Part shown: positions 8,346 to 15,752 of the stretch, piece after piece
Layout of the letters: each line of letters opens with the position of its first letter
Numbering within the stretch: the first letter of the stretch is position 1
DNA from: Clostridia bacterium
GTDB taxonomy: Bacteria; Bacillota; Clostridia; Oscillospirales; Acutalibacteraceae
Direction of reading: 5' to 3'
DNA length: 39,415 nucleotides
Assembly: GCA_017513195.1 (NCBI GenBank)
Contig: JAFXGM010000013.1
Coordinates: 1 to 39,415 of the forward strand
Position numbers and translations under genes: made by a program
Notes under the pieces: model-generated
Databases searched by the model: none
What the model saw: only the letters and a program-made list of their open reading frames with translations
Told to the model about the DNA's origin: nothing

Positions 8346-9521
8346 TTACGCCGTTGTTTTTGCCGTAAGTGATGCAAATGACTGGTCGTCAATCAATTCT
8401 GCCTGCATACGAGCATAAGCGGAATAGATAACGGTGTGCGCTTTAATGTCGCGGTCGGTTTCAACCATAACATCCTGAACAACGTTGCCAACAACTCTCT
8501 TGGGGTCGCCCACAAGAATTTTACCGTCAGCAACTGCCTCTTCAAGACGGATGGCAGCGCCTATAACAGAACCCTTCGCGCCGTCCTGTGCGTTAGGCTG
8601 GAATATAGGTCTGCCGTTTAGGTCAACCATTGATACAAGGTAGTTATAAAGCGTAGTGTTGCTTACATAAGCGGTAAGACCGTGACAGCGTTTGCACATG
8701 CCAAAGGTTTTTGCAAGCTCTTCGTATGTGAATTCGTCATTTGCAGCGGGGAGCTTATTACCTGCGCTCATACTTGCTTCAATGGTATCAATAACATCTT
8801 TAGCCATTGCCCAGCCGACTTGTTCTGCAACATCCTTTACAATAAACTCTTCAAGCGCACCGATTGCCATCTTGGCAGCTGCATAGGAAAGCTCAACCGT
8901 TGCGCTAAAGTCGTTGCCGGTAAGTTCAACAGGAACCTTAACATCAACAAGCAATGTATCGGCTTTGCCTTCCTGGTCCTTGCTCTTTTTAGAGCCTTTG
9001 CCCTCGGTGATTTGGTTTCTCTTAACAACCTTAATAGCTACACCGGTTCTGCGCATATCAATGTCAGCAAGAATTGCGTGTTGTTCTTCACAAAGATCCC
9101 AAATCATATCAAGAGTCTGCACGGGCAATGCCGCAGCCTCGGTGGTGGTTGTAAGTACATTTTCGGGCTTGAAGCCGTTGCGCGCTTCAAAAGCCTCGTT
9201 TTGCTCACGGTTAAGCTTTTCGCCACGAAGGTAATTAAAGAACGCATCGCGGTAAAGCACTTCGTTTGCTTTGTTCGTGTTTTCCATATTTTCAGTTCCT
9301 TTCATATTTTCTAAAGCTTCAGGCATTTTGGGCGCCTTGTCTTTCAAAGCGTTAAGGTTTGCCTGCTCGGTGCGGAAATTTTCAAATGCTGTGTCAAGGT
9401 CATTTACCTCTTTTACCTTTGCATCGTAGCCTGCCTTATCCGCCGAATTAAGACATTTTTCAGCCTCTTTTAAAAGGCTATCGCGTAAAGTTTTGTACTC
9501 TTCGAAATTTTTAAATTTCAT
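8346..9521 (-). CDS. Major capsid protein, HK97 fold
   Basis: 391 aa. The N-terminal 70 residues are a charged coiled coil (delta/scaffold domain: EEYKTLRDSLLKEAEKC to LNALKDKAPKMPEAL) expected to be cut off by the prohead protease encoded just upstream. From about residue 100 the HK97 capsid fold (PF05065) is recognisable: ETTTEAAALPVQTL-like N-arm, a spine helix with LEEFIVKDVAEQVGWAMAKD, and the C-terminal DRDIKAHTVIYSAYARMQAEL. The ribosome site AAAAGGAG lies in the last codons of the protease gene, and the genes overlap by 11 bp. Capsid and protease are paired as in HK97. Confidence 0.94.
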   Translation of the reverse strand: MKFKNFEEYKTLRDSLLKEAEKCLNSADKAGYDAKVKEVNDLDTAFENFRTEQANLNALKDKAPKMPEALENMKGTENMENTNKANEVLYRDAFFNYLRGEKLNREQNEAFEARNGFKPENVLTTTTEAAALPVQTLDMIWDLCEEQHAILADIDMRRTGVAIKVVKRNQITEGKGSKKSKDQEGKADTLLVDVKVPVELTGNDFSATVELSYAAAKMAIGALEEFIVKDVAEQVGWAMAKDVIDTIEASMSAGNKLPAANDEFTYEELAKTFGMCKRCHGLTAYVSNTTLYNYLVSMVDLNGRPIFQPNAQDGAKGSVIGAAIRLEEAVADGKILVGDPKRVVGNVVQDVMVETDRDIKAHTVIYSAYARMQAELIDDQSFASLTAKTTA

Positions 9522-10197
9522 TTTTGATTTCTCCTTTTAATTTTAAAAGATTTAGTTTTCCTTTTTCTAAATCAAGGGTTGCCTTGTTCATAGGTCCCTT
9601 AATTTCGTTTCTTAGCTTATCAATGACTGCACGCGGTATAACACCACCTGCGGCCGCCACTAATTGCAGATTTTTAGATTCGGCAATTTCGTCAACAAGA
9701 CCAAGTTCAACCGCTTCTTTGGCGGTAAGCCAGCTTTCACGGTCCATCATTTTCAAGGCTTCTTGTTCGCTTATGCCACACTTTGTTTCATAAGCCATAC
9801 TAACCGCCTTGTTTGCTTGCTGCAGGATTTCCGACTCTTTATCCATAGCGTGGTAATCGCCGCGAGCACCACTTGACACGTTATGTACCATCATCATTGC
9901 TGTAGGCGAAATATCGCTGTGACCTGCGCAGGCTACGACCGAAGCCGCCGATGCCGCTACACCGACTATGTGAATATTGACCCTGCCTGTATAAGCACGT
10001 AAGGCAGAATATATTTCACTGCCCGAAAAAACATCACCGCCGCCCGAATTAATATATACATCAATATCGTTGCCGGCAGCTTTTAAAAGAGCCTCATTCA
10101 CCATTTTGGGTGAAGTGCAATCCATTTCAAGCCAATCATAAATCCATACATCGTCGTTTGGTACAATGGTGCCTATGATGTCAATTCTTGATTTCAT
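9511..10197 (-). CDS. Prohead maturation protease, ClpP-like (S14)
   Basis: 228 aa, the usual length. Motifs: INSGGGDVFSGSEIYSAL (oxyanion Gly-rich strand, about 50-66), GVAASAAS with the predicted nucleophile Ser83, MMVHNVSSG with His105, and a later LTAKEAVELGLVDEI helix-turn typical of ClpP/SppA-like proteases. It cleaves the capsid delta domain during head maturation. The C-terminal basic tail (about 195-228, LDLEKGKLNLLKLKGEIK) may bind the scaffold. AAAGGGGGTG precedes the ATG. Its stop lies 11 bp inside the capsid gene and its start touches the portal stop. Confidence 0.93.
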   Translation of the reverse strand: MKSRIDIIGTIVPNDDVWIYDWLEMDCTSPKMVNEALLKAAGNDIDVYINSGGGDVFSGSEIYSALRAYTGRVNIHIVGVAASAASVVACAGHSDISPTAMMMVHNVSSGARGDYHAMDKESEILQQANKAVSMAYETKCGISEQEALKMMDRESWLTAKEAVELGLVDEIAESKNLQLVAAAGGVIPRAVIDKLRNEIKGPMNKATLDLEKGKLNLLKLKGEIKNEI

Positions 10198-11369
10198 TAT
10201 TCTTCACCCCCTTTCGCTGTTGAAACGGTATCGGTATCAAGACGGCGAATAGGGGTATCGCCATCCTCAACAGGTGCAAGGTTAAATACATCGCGCCACT
10301 CGTTAGGCGTAAGAGCTCCACGGTCAACCATAGCCACAAGTGACAATTTGGTTTTTAAGGTTGCACAGCCAAGGTTATTGGCTTCAAAATATATTTTGTT
10401 ACCGGCCGAACGCTCTCTACGGGTAAACAGCTTGCGTGTGTATTCGTTTGACAGCTGCAAGGCAGTAGGCTCTATAACGCTTTCAAAATAAGAGTTCCAA
10501 TCATCTTCCGAAAAATTAGAATGAACTATCTTGTCATTGGTGTTATAAAAAGCATATACACGCTCCTTGGCCTCTTTGGTTTGGGCGGCATTAGGTACAT
10601 AATCTTTTGGTTCTACTCTTATAACCTCACAGTCACCCGACACGCCCGCGGCGCCAATGGTTTCGCTTTCGATATTCAAATAATTATTGGCAAACTCCTT
10701 AACATTTGATTTTAAGTCATCCGGGCGTAATGTATTGGCGTATTTAAGAATCCACCTGACTATTCCCGAATTTTTAATAGCGCTAACAACCGATTGGTCG
10801 GCGATAGATACTACTTCCATAAGGTCTTTAAGTGCCTCTGCAGGACTATCACCGAATATATCCTTACCGTTAAAATCGTTACGGATATGAATTAACTGAC
10901 TGTATGGGAACGACATCCGCTTTCCGTTTGAAAAGGTAAACCTTACAAACAATTCGCCGTTTTTGCTGTATACCGTCTCGGCCGATTTGGCGGGCACAGG
11001 GTAAAGTTCTACCGGCGTGCCTAAATCGTCGCGCAAAATCAAAATGAAAGCGTTATTGTTAAGTGCTAACTGATTTGCAACCTTCTCTTGAAGCACCTGA
11101 CCGCACATATATGGGTTTGGTTCTTCAAGCAAAAAGCGAATATACGGCTCTGGATTTATTGCCGTTTTTTCTGCCGTCTTTCGCACATGCTTTGCAAGCA
11201 ACTTACCGATCGCCTTTGAATACGGTCTTATTGCCGCGCGGATAATGTCAGAACGGTAAAGATTGTCACCAAAAGAATAAAAGCCGTTGCCGTGCTCGGT
11301 TATCATTTCAATGCGGGCGCCAACCTTTACGTTGCTGAAAATAGATTTAATTCTACTGAAAAATCCCAA
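10197..11369 (-). CDS. Portal protein, HK97 family
   Basis: About 390 aa from a TTG at 11369, preceded by AAAGGTGGTG and giving the familiar GFFSRIKSIFS N-terminus. An upstream start at 11420 would overlap the terminase gene by 38 bp and has no ribosome site. Typical HK97 portal (PF04860) blocks: YRSDIIRAAIRPYSKAIGKL, ALNNNAFILILRDDLGTPVELYPV, the NDFNGKDIFGDSPAEAL loop, and a C-terminal stem with LFTRRERSAGNKIYFE. It forms the dodecameric DNA gate and docks the terminase encoded just upstream. Confidence 0.92.
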   Translation of the reverse strand: MGFFSRIKSIFSNVKVGARIEMITEHGNGFYSFGDNLYRSDIIRAAIRPYSKAIGKLLAKHVRKTAEKTAINPEPYIRFLLEEPNPYMCGQVLQEKVANQLALNNNAFILILRDDLGTPVELYPVPAKSAETVYSKNGELFVRFTFSNGKRMSFPYSQLIHIRNDFNGKDIFGDSPAEALKDLMEVVSIADQSVVSAIKNSGIVRWILKYANTLRPDDLKSNVKEFANNYLNIESETIGAAGVSGDCEVIRVEPKDYVPNAAQTKEAKERVYAFYNTNDKIVHSNFSEDDWNSYFESVIEPTALQLSNEYTRKLFTRRERSAGNKIYFEANNLGCATLKTKLSLVAMVDRGALTPNEWRDVFNLAPVEDGDTPIRRLDTDTVSTAKGGEE

Positions 11370-11382
11370 GTTTTCACCACCT

Positions 11383-13041
11383 TTAACATAACGCTTGATA
11401 TTCGTCAAACTTATCCCCAAGCACTACACGAGCGTTGATTAGGGCAAGTGTGCCGTCAATTCTTTGTGTGCGATCAAAACTCTTTATCGGCTGTATGTTG
11501 CCGTTTATATCTGTTTTGATGCAGGTGTTTATTAAGCACCATTTATCTATTGGATTATTGTTGTAAACATATAATTTTTCGTTAAATTCGGGCATCATAT
11601 CTTTCATTGGCTGCGACAAAGTAAAGGTGCCCTGTCTTATGGGTATCATAGACTTTTTGCCAAATTCCGTTTGAAAAGCGCGAAGCAGTGAATCGTCAAT
11701 GTGCCACGGGTCATAGCCGATATACATAGGGTATATATCTTCCTTTTCACGAAGCTCTATAAACCAATCAAGAAACACCCTTTTATCAACACGGCCGCCT
11801 TCGGTGGTTCGTAGTAAGCCTTGCTGTCGCCAAAGCTCATAAGGCACAGAATCACGCCCGCGGCGGTTGCCGTTGTTTTCATACTCGTCAATTACCGACT
11901 GCGGTATCCAATACATCTGCTTAATGTACATTTTAGGGTCGCCGCGTCTCATGCAAATTGCCTTTGCTGCGTTAAGATCCACGCTATCGGCGGCATCAAA
12001 ACCGCCGATGCAGTACTTAAACTTTGCATCGTCGGGTATCTTTTCTTCGTTGTTAAGCTGCTCAAATTTAAGCCAAGCACTTTGCCCTGTTTGCGGCATA
12101 TTAAAGTCTTTTACAAGTACCGTAGGCTTGAAAGACGAGTCCGCTTTTGCCTTGTCAACCATCTGCCGGAGATAATCAACGCTTTTTATAGTGCCTAAGC
12201 CGGGATTGGCCTTAATCCAACACTCTTCTTTATCCCATTCTTTAACATCGTCAAGCTCATAAATAAATGGCAAAAAGCGTTTGTTTTGCTCTTTGCCGTC
12301 AATTATTTTTGAAGCGTACGCGTATTGTGCATCAAAAATGCCGTTACGCACAAATCCGTTTGTTGTGATACAAAAAAGCAACGGTTGCAGTCGTGCACCC
12401 ATTGCCTGTTTAATTAAGTCGTATATATCACGGTTTTTTATTGCTGCTAATTCATCAATAACCGCGCAGTGAACGTCAAGACCGTCAAGACTGTTGCTAT
12501 TGCTCGCCAGCGCCTTAACGAAGCCCATATTATATCGAAAATATAAATCTGCCGCACGTTTTTGTATGTGCGAAGACAATGCAGGTGACTGCAAAACCAT
12601 CTTGTGAGCGGCGTTAAATCCAAGTTTTGCCTGCTCAAGCATTGTGGCTATGTTATAAATTTGTGGTGCACCTTCACCGTCATTACAAAGCATATCAATC
12701 TCGACTGCTGCAGTCTCGGTCGTTTTGCCGTTCTTACGGCCTTCAACAATCATTACCTCGTTATACTGACGAAGGTCATTATCGTCTACAAAACCGAATA
12801 TTGCCTGAAATCGAGCTTTTTGAAATAGCTCCAACCTTAACGGCTCGCCAATTCTGCCCGTTGGCAGCTTGCAGAAGCTCTCCATAAAATCAATGTGTTT
12901 TTTTGCAATATCATAATCAAAATGAAATTCACCCGGACACGCGAATTGTTCTAATAATATTTCAGATTGACGCTTCATTTTCTCGCTTGCGGCTATTTTT
13001 CCATCATAAATTTGCGAAAAATACAGCTCAAATTCGGTCAA
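11383..13041 (-). CDS. terL: Terminase large subunit
   Basis: 552 aa, two-domain packaging motor of the PF03354 type. ATPase: Walker A GRKNGKTT (101-108), Walker B AVIDE (193-197), coupling motif CITTNG (224-229). Nuclease: GGFDAADSVDL with acidic Asp349, then the GYDPWHID segment and a late NARVVLGDKFDEY block. It cuts concatemeric DNA and pumps it into proheads through the portal. Overlaps the small subunit by 4 bp (ATGA-type coupling). All expected catalytic motifs are present, so the packaging motor looks intact. Confidence 0.95.
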   Translation of the reverse strand: MTEFELYFSQIYDGKIAASEKMKRQSEILLEQFACPGEFHFDYDIAKKHIDFMESFCKLPTGRIGEPLRLELFQKARFQAIFGFVDDNDLRQYNEVMIVEGRKNGKTTETAAVEIDMLCNDGEGAPQIYNIATMLEQAKLGFNAAHKMVLQSPALSSHIQKRAADLYFRYNMGFVKALASNSNSLDGLDVHCAVIDELAAIKNRDIYDLIKQAMGARLQPLLFCITTNGFVRNGIFDAQYAYASKIIDGKEQNKRFLPFIYELDDVKEWDKEECWIKANPGLGTIKSVDYLRQMVDKAKADSSFKPTVLVKDFNMPQTGQSAWLKFEQLNNEEKIPDDAKFKYCIGGFDAADSVDLNAAKAICMRRGDPKMYIKQMYWIPQSVIDEYENNGNRRGRDSVPYELWRQQGLLRTTEGGRVDKRVFLDWFIELREKEDIYPMYIGYDPWHIDDSLLRAFQTEFGKKSMIPIRQGTFTLSQPMKDMMPEFNEKLYVYNNNPIDKWCLINTCIKTDINGNIQPIKSFDRTQRIDGTLALINARVVLGDKFDEYQALC

Positions 13042-13373
13042 TTTTTACGCCCCTTAACAAAGTTCAAAAACTCATCATCTTGTGGTTGCGAAGCAGGCAC
13101 AAGCTCTATAAAAGTTTTAACAACTGCGTTGTATCGGCCAATCATTGTATTATAAGATTTTTGCGCGGGGTGTTCGGTTTTTACGGTAAAGCCATTTCCG
13201 TTTTTTGCCTCTATTATAGCGCCGTCAGAGGCAATTTGCTTTTGTAATTTTTTGAGCGTTTTTTCCATAAAACTTATTTGCTCAAACAACTTTTTTGCGA
13301 TGGGTTTTTGGTTGTCGCCCATTAAGTCGATAAGTTCTTTTAACTTCTTTGTTTTCGCTTCAATTTCTTTCAT
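13038..13373 (-). CDS. Terminase small subunit (P27-like)
   Basis: 111 aa. N-terminal helices (IEAKTKKLKELIDLMGDNQK, then KKLFEQISFMEKTLKKLQKQI) form the DNA-recognition and oligomerisation part. A short GAIIEAKNGNGFTV beta turn follows, then HPAQKSYNTMIGRYNAVVKTF, the conserved pattern of P27-type small terminases. It recognises the packaging site and loads the large subunit, with which it overlaps by 4 bp. Confidence 0.85.
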   Translation of the reverse strand: MKEIEAKTKKLKELIDLMGDNQKPIAKKLFEQISFMEKTLKKLQKQIASDGAIIEAKNGNGFTVKTEHPAQKSYNTMIGRYNAVVKTFIELVPASQPQDDEFLNFVKGRKN

Positions 13374-13474
13374 TTTGGCTCGTTAACCCCCTTTATGTGA
13401 TTTTATCGCGCGTAAAATTTGCTGTGCCCCTTCGGTCCCCAAAGCGTCACCCGCGGACTATTTTATAGGGGGGA
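13374..13474. other. Candidate packaging (cos) site between HNH and terminase
   Basis: About 100 bp without a gene, with a GC-rich core (GTCACCCGCGGACTATTT and a run of six G) unlike the AT-rich flanks. In HNH-terminase cos phages of Firmicutes the cohesive-end site usually lies here. No cut position can be read from sequence alone. Confidence 0.35.
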
Positions 13475-13792
13475 CTACGGTTCTACATCGGCTATTGGAT
13501 TACCGTTTTCATCAAACCAACACTTCAGTTTTTTGTCTTTTATGAATGGATGCACATCTTCTCGGTCGTGACAGTCTTTGCAATCGTAGCGCAGATTATC
13601 AAATGACAGCGTTATCGTTTCATCGTTTATATTATCTGGCGTTAACGGTTCCTTGTGATGCACTATGTAACCAAGACGCTCGTGACAAACTTCACAGTAT
13701 CCACCGTCTATCATCACACGATATTTAATATATGCCGCTCGGCATTTCAGCCATTTAGCACTCTTATAAAATGATTTCGCAAAGTCTTTCAT
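13475..13792 (-). CDS. HNH endonuclease, packaging-associated
   Basis: 105 aa. Zinc and catalytic signature: CEVCHERLGYIVHHKEPL (CxxC plus the HH of the beta-beta-alpha fold), an Asn in FDNLRYDC, and a closing CKDCHDREDVHPF (CxxCH). N-terminal FYKSAKWLKCRAAYI is typical of phage HNH proteins next to small terminases. In this family the nuclease acts with the terminase in cos cleavage (established for related phages, inferred here). It is the first gene of the late operon, behind a leader hairpin and a predicted late promoter. Confidence 0.9.
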   Translation of the reverse strand: MKDFAKSFYKSAKWLKCRAAYIKYRVMIDGGYCEVCHERLGYIVHHKEPLTPDNINDETITLSFDNLRYDCKDCHDREDVHPFIKDKKLKCWFDENGNPIADVEP

Positions 13793-13844
13793 TGATTGCC
13801 ACTCCCACCAACCTCAACCGCCGACTGTTATGTTCGACACAAAT

Positions 13845-13894
13845 AAAAAAATCAGACAGTTCGGAACTGTTTCATCCGCTTGCCTGATTTTTTA
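13845..13894 (-). terminator. Leader hairpin in front of late operon
   Basis: Outer arms AAAAAATCAG/CTGATTTTTT (10 bp) enclose an inner 6-bp hairpin at 13856-13871. On the minus strand it ends in a run of T, so it can act as an intrinsic terminator about 50 bases after the predicted late start point. No plus-strand gene exists to the left that it would need to stop. Confidence 0.6.
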
Positions 13895-13904
13895 CAATAA
13901 CATA

Positions 13905-13936
13905 TTATCACACTTGAATGTGCTATGATGTGCTAA
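13905..13936 (-). promoter_or_regulatory. Predicted late promoter with 10-bp direct repeats
   Basis: On the minus strand an extended -10 (TGTGATAAT, hexamer at 13910-13905) lacks a consensus -35. Instead two direct repeats, TAGCACATCA and TAGCACATTC (13936-13917), cover one helical turn each over the -35 region. That is the layout of an activator-dependent promoter; the ArpU/sigma-like protein at 14.6-15.0 kb is the obvious candidate activator. Confidence 0.55.
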
Positions 13937-13986
13937 CTTAAATAAAAATTTTTTTAAAAATTTTAAAAAATATTTTTAAAAAACTA

Positions 13987-14015
13987 TTGACTTTTACACG
14001 ATATCGTGTTATAAT
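13987..14015 (+). promoter_or_regulatory. Promoter with palindromic operator in spacer
   Basis: TTGACT (13987-13992), a 17-bp spacer and TATAAT (14010-14015). The spacer holds a perfect 14-bp palindrome, ACACGATATCGTGT (13996-14009), so a dimeric repressor could block it directly. It drives the micro-protein cassette. Confidence 0.85.
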
Positions 14016-14066
14016 ATAATCACAGTAAGGGAGAACCTTACGAGTCTTAAGAAAGGAGTTAAGCCA

Positions 14067-14195
14067 ATGCTCGACCGCAAAAAGAAAAGCGGTAACGAAA
14101 CCACCACCAAGTTAGTTCTCGTCACCGCAATTCTTACACTACTTAACAACTTGATTACTTTAGTAATAAAGTTAATCGAACTGCTAAGTAAATAA
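14067..14195 (+). CDS. 42-aa membrane micro-protein
   Basis: ATG at 14067 with GAAAGGAG upstream. The peptide has a basic, polar N-terminus (LDRKKKSGNETTT) and one hydrophobic helix (about 15-40) rich in Leu/Ile/Thr, ending LSK. Similar tiny single-helix proteins occur in Firmicutes mobile elements and some are called holin-like toxins, but no function is established here. It is the first gene behind a strong palindrome-controlled promoter and is followed by a terminator-like hairpin. Coding potential is supported by the ribosome site, clean length and position. Confidence 0.7.
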   Translation: MLDRKKKSGNETTTKLVLVTAILTLLNNLITLVIKLIELLSK

Positions 14196-14199
14196 ACTT

Positions 14200-14240
14200 A
14201 AAGGGAGTGGGAACACTCCTGCTCCCTTTATCTTTATTTT
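14200..14240 (+). terminator. Hairpin after 42-aa micro-protein
   Basis: AAAGGGAG (14200-14207) pairs with CTCCCTTT (14222-14229), with an alternative inner GAGTG/CACTC hairpin, then ATCTTTATTTT. It probably terminates part of the transcription before the next micro-ORF. Confidence 0.65.
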
Positions 14241-14271
14241 AATCGGTTTTCGCTTGGCTGTCAATAGTAAA

Positions 14272-14367
14272 ATGATTGTTGATATTATTCAAATTGGGTT
14301 ATCTGTTGTATCAATAATTTTGTCGGCAGCACTGATTATTATTGTTATTAAGAACAGAAAGGGTTAA
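14272..14367 (+). CDS. Possible 31-aa hydrophobic micro-protein
   Basis: An ATG at 14272 opens a 31-codon frame encoding an almost pure membrane helix (DIIQIGLSVVSIILSAAL, then IIIVIKNRKG). The basic end suggests a cytoplasmic C-terminus. There is no clear ribosome site, so the call rests on the membrane-helix pattern and on its place between another micro-protein and an HTH gene, which begins 4 bp after its stop. Confidence 0.4.
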   Translation: MIVDIIQIGLSVVSIILSAALIIIVIKNRKG

Positions 14368-14371
14368 AACA

Positions 14372-14566
14372 ATGAAGTATTTGTCCGTCACACAGTTTGC
14401 TCAAAAGCACGGTATGGATGTTGGCAATGTACGCCGATATATCGCACAAGGCAGAATTTCCGCTATAAAAATCGGTAATCAATGGGCAATCCCCGAAGAT
14501 GCTACACCACCAAAGGATAACCGTATCAAAAGTGGTAAGTATATCAAAAGCAATAATGATAAGTAA
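14372..14566 (+). CDS. Small HTH DNA-binding protein (excisionase/MerR-like)
   Basis: 64 aa from the ATG at 14372 (AGAAAGGG eight bases upstream); a longer frame from 14342 is rejected because it overlaps that ribosome site. MKYLSVTQFAQKHGMDVGNV followed by RRYIAQGRISAIKIGNQWAIP is the winged HTH_17/excisionase fold. Candidate roles are repressor of its own palindromic promoter or a recombination directionality factor; its distance from int (about 11.6 kb) favours local regulation. The C-terminal 20 residues are basic and disordered. The unit ends at a strong terminator. Confidence 0.8.
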   Translation: MKYLSVTQFAQKHGMDVGNVRRYIAQGRISAIKIGNQWAIPEDATPPKDNRIKSGKYIKSNNDK

Positions 14567-14571
14567 AGTTT

Positions 14572-14600
14572 GCCGCAGGTTTATGCCTGCGGCGCTTTTT
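14572..14600 (+). terminator. Intrinsic terminator of HTH cassette
   Basis: GCCGCAGG (14572-14579) pairs with CCTGCGGC (14586-14593) over a 6-base loop, then GCTTTTT. It separates the plus-strand cassette from the converging early gene. Confidence 0.85.
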
Positions 14601-15030
14601 ATAATTCTAAATGCAATAAAGCGGCACTGTGTATATGCCTTATACGGTCGTGACTATAACCTAATTTATTTGCTATCTTCCAAAGCGGCATAGTTCTATG
14701 ATACTTGCTGTCTGCTTCGCCTATGTATTTAAGGTGAATTATTCGCCGCTCTGTTATGTCGGGCAACTTTCGTATTGCTGACATTATGCGATATTGCACC
14801 GCTGCGAGTTCGTCGCGCTCATCATCAATAAGCTTTACAAGCTTTTCTATTCGCTCAACTACGCTTTGAATTTTATCAACTCCACCACTGCCGCGCGGTA
14901 AACCATCAAGATTAGGCGAAGCGGAAGTCGCGCGTGACCACAACTTTTCGAGTTCTTGCTCAAGTTCTTTAACCCTGTTTTCTGTTTCAATAAAATTATT
15001 TAGTATTCTCTTTTTTTCTTTTATCGTCAT
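14599..15030 (-). CDS. ArpU/DUF1492-like sigma-type late regulator
   Basis: 143 aa from the ATG at 15030, chosen because AAAGGCGG lies about seven bases upstream; an ATG at 15057 is possible. The N-terminal half is coiled coil (KEKKRILNNFIETENRVKEL). The C-terminal half resembles sigma-70 region 4: LPDITERRIIHLKYIGEA, then LWKIANKLGYSHDRIRHIHS as the HTH. Proteins of this type end the early region of many Firmicutes phages and activate late transcription (family knowledge). It is the last early gene, 0.7 kb from the predicted late promoter, whose -35 region carries direct repeats instead of consensus. Confidence 0.78.
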   Translation of the reverse strand: MTIKEKKRILNNFIETENRVKELEQELEKLWSRATSASPNLDGLPRGSGGVDKIQSVVERIEKLVKLIDDERDELAAVQYRIMSAIRKLPDITERRIIHLKYIGEADSKYHRTMPLWKIANKLGYSHDRIRHIHSAALLHLEL

Positions 15031-15256
15031 TACGTCGCCGCCTTTCGATTTGCTCAAGCTTTACTATAAACTGCCCGTATGAGATGTGTCTGCCATATTG
15101 CTCTATGTATTCGTGCCGTAACCGCTCAACAAAGTGAACGTCCTTGCTACGCAGCGCACGAAGATAATATCTACAAATCGGGCAAATATTATCCTTGTCG
15201 TGCTGCGGTTCGTACAACTCCCCACATCCACATTGTTTTCTTTTTACCTTTGCCAC
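14996..15256 (-). CDS. Small zinc-ribbon phage protein
   Basis: About 86 aa from a GTG at 15256 with GAAGG upstream. The frame extends to a TTG at 15307, but that part is the translation of an interspersed palindromic repeat and has no ribosome site. It begins AKVKRKQCGCGELYEPQHDK and continues DNICPICRYYLRAL: a CxC/CxxC zinc knuckle. The rest is basic and helical (SYGQFIVKLEQIERRRRNDD). Function unknown; probably nucleic-acid binding. It overlaps the late-regulator gene by 35 bp, so the two are likely coupled. Confidence 0.6.
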   Translation of the reverse strand: MAKVKRKQCGCGELYEPQHDKDNICPICRYYLRALRSKDVHFVERLRHEYIEQYGRHISYGQFIVKLEQIERRRRNDDKRKKENTK

Positions 15257-15284
15257 CCTTAACACCTTCTTCAAATTTCCTTTT

Positions 15285-15341
15285 AAGGCTCCCCTTGTTA
15301 GTTTCAAGGGGAGCTGTCAACGTTAGTTGACTGAGGGGATA
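15285..15341. repeat. Palindromic intergenic repeat element
   Basis: A 9-bp stem CTCCCCTTG/CAAGGGGAG (15289-15297, 15305-15313) is followed by GTCAAC/GTTGAC (15316-15321, 15326-15331) and CTGAGGGGAT. The form resembles short palindromic repeats scattered in clostridial genomes; copies elsewhere cannot be checked from this window. Confidence 0.6.
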
Positions 15342-15359
15342 ATGTCTTATGTTTTAATT

Positions 15360-15752
15360 TTATTCCACTTCGCTCTTTTGCGATTGTGTCACCGAGCGTT
15401 TTATAGAGATTTTGCCGCCGGTACCCGACTTAATATCTACCTTACCACCCAAAGTAAGACCGATATCAATTTTATGTATCAAATCGTCTGCAATGAGGTC
15501 AATTGCCGCCTTAAGCAATTCAACCACCTGTATAGGTACTGCAGCAATGCCGCTATCCTCGTCGGTTTTAGATAGCATTACATCAAGTTCTATCTTCGCT
15601 TTAGCGGCACGTTCATACCGTTTTTGATAATTGCGAGCAGCCTCACATCCACATTCCATGGCACCTATGTGCTCACACTCGGCACGTGTTGCGCCTTCAG
15701 GCACGTTGGTCATAATAGCCTGTCCACAAAATTTACATACTGCTTGGTTCAT
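15360..15752 (-). CDS. Hypothetical early phage protein with Cys cluster
   Basis: 130 aa, ATG preceded by GTGAGGAA. The N-terminus carries CKFCGQAI and, 25 residues later, CEHIGAMECGCEAA, a likely zinc site. A helical middle follows (YQKRYERAAKAKIELDVML, VVELLKAAIDLIADDLI) and a Gly/Lys/Ser-rich tail (LTLGGKVDIKSGTGGKISIK). I do not recognise a characterised family. It is encoded with other zinc-binding small proteins of the early operon, which suggests a DNA-transaction role, but this is only context. Confidence 0.65.
   Translation of the reverse strand: MNQAVCKFCGQAIMTNVPEGATRAECEHIGAMECGCEAARNYQKRYERAAKAKIELDVMLSKTDEDSGIAAVPIQVVELLKAAIDLIADDLIHKIDIGLTLGGKVDIKSGTGGKISIKRSVTQSQKSEVE

Noticed and set aside
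8682-9314. 210-codon plus-strand frame opposite the major capsid gene
   Set aside because: It is antisense to a clear HK97 capsid gene, has no ribosome site and has an implausible composition.
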